Below, in pieces: positions 5,492-5,577 of a DNA stretch of 5,577 nt (its first letter is position 1; each line of letters opens with the position of its first letter). The stretch is from positions 1 through 5,577 of the forward strand of contig JANQHU010000320.1 of the NCBI GenBank assembly GCA_028282485.1, read 5' to 3'. A model generated the notes under the pieces. It worked only from the letters and a program-made list of their open reading frames with translations. It was not told the origin of the DNA and made no database searches. The stretch is from Bacillota bacterium (lineage in GTDB: Bacteria; Bacillota; UBA4882; UBA8346). A program made the position numbers and the translations under genes.

Positions 5492-5557
5492 CGGTTTGAA
5501 TTTAACAAAAAGCCTCCGAAAGAGCCTCTCAAAGATTCTACTAAAAAAGATAAATAA
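5492..5557 (+). other. In-frame 21-codon extension beyond the TGA of gene 3
   Basis: After TGA (5489-5491) the same frame continues as RFEFNKKPPKEPLKDS and then TKKDK, ending in TAA TAA (5555-5560). The Lys/Pro/Glu-rich wording resembles the tail of gene 2 (KKPPQKEG), and the tandem TAA resembles the end of gene 1. The stop is followed by C, a context known to be leaky for UGA. I see no convincing selenocysteine-insertion hairpin. The simplest alternatives are a recent nonsense mutation or chance; TGA clearly works as a normal stop for sfsA. Confidence 0.4.
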
Positions 5558-5562
5558 TAATT

Positions 5563-5576
5563 ACCAAAGCTTTGGT
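5563..5576. repeat. 14-bp palindrome at the end of the cassette
   Basis: ACCAAAG followed directly by CTTTGGT is a perfect 14-base palindrome, three bases after the tandem TAA that would end the extended gene 3. It could be the stem of a terminator whose T tract lies beyond the window, or a protein binding site. The window ends one base later, so neither can be judged. Confidence 0.45.
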
Positions 5577-5577
5577 C

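Noticed and set aside
5489..5530. Selenocysteine insertion at the TGA of gene 3
   Set aside because: The bases after the TGA form only a poor bulged stem (GGTTT with AAAGCC) without a typical bacterial SECIS loop, and no selenoprotein family is recognised.
5504..5530. Terminator at the repeated AGCCTC sequence
   Set aside because: AGCCTC at 5511 and 5523 are direct, not inverted, repeats and cannot form a hairpin stem.

Overview
The window holds a leucine-biosynthesis gene under a tRNA-sensing leader, a conserved nuclease-family gene, and then three consecutive AT-rich genes that I cannot assign to any family. The T-box leader, the strong AGGA/GGAGG-type ribosome binding sites, the TTG start of sfsA and the wording of LeuA all suggest a Gram-positive-type bacterium, most likely a clostridial or peptococcal member of Bacillota. 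The genus cannot be told from this window, and a non-Bacillota lineage that carries T-boxes is possible.

Layout. Positions 1-160 are AT-rich and show no convincing gene, only a small hairpin that could end a leftward transcript. A candidate promoter near 161-202 leads into a complete T-box riboswitch (about 236-550). Its specifier codon reads CUC (leucine), and it has a textbook antiterminator and a competing terminator. Next come leuA (613-2118, 2-isopropylmalate synthase), an intrinsic terminator (2161-2188) and sfsA (2208-2900, PD-(D/E)XK-type nuclease family). A clear extended -10 promoter (2965-2973) then starts a different kind of DNA: three + strand genes at 3019-3525, 3565-4272 and 4481-5491. 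All three are rich in Lys, Asn, Gln, Ser and Pro, and each carries one short hydrophobic or amphipathic segment. Hand counts of single 60-base lines show the change in composition: 47% GC in leuA and 58% in sfsA, against 25% and 20% in the later genes.

How the parts fit. leuA is controlled by leucine supply: uncharged tRNA-Leu should favour the antiterminator and let transcription reach the gene. sfsA is a neighbour with no obvious pathway link. The three unknown genes look like one co-oriented cassette of fast-evolving, largely disordered proteins. A short F-K-G motif appears after the hydrophilic N-terminal part in the first two genes.

The most unusual signals are at the 3' ends of the last two genes. 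The second has a canonical-pattern -1 slippery heptamer (CCCTTTA) two sense codons before its stop, and the -1 frame then stays open for 36 protein-like codons. The third has a TGA followed in the same frame by 21 protein-like codons ending in tandem TAA stops and a palindrome. Either these C-termini are recoded, or the two genes are decaying.
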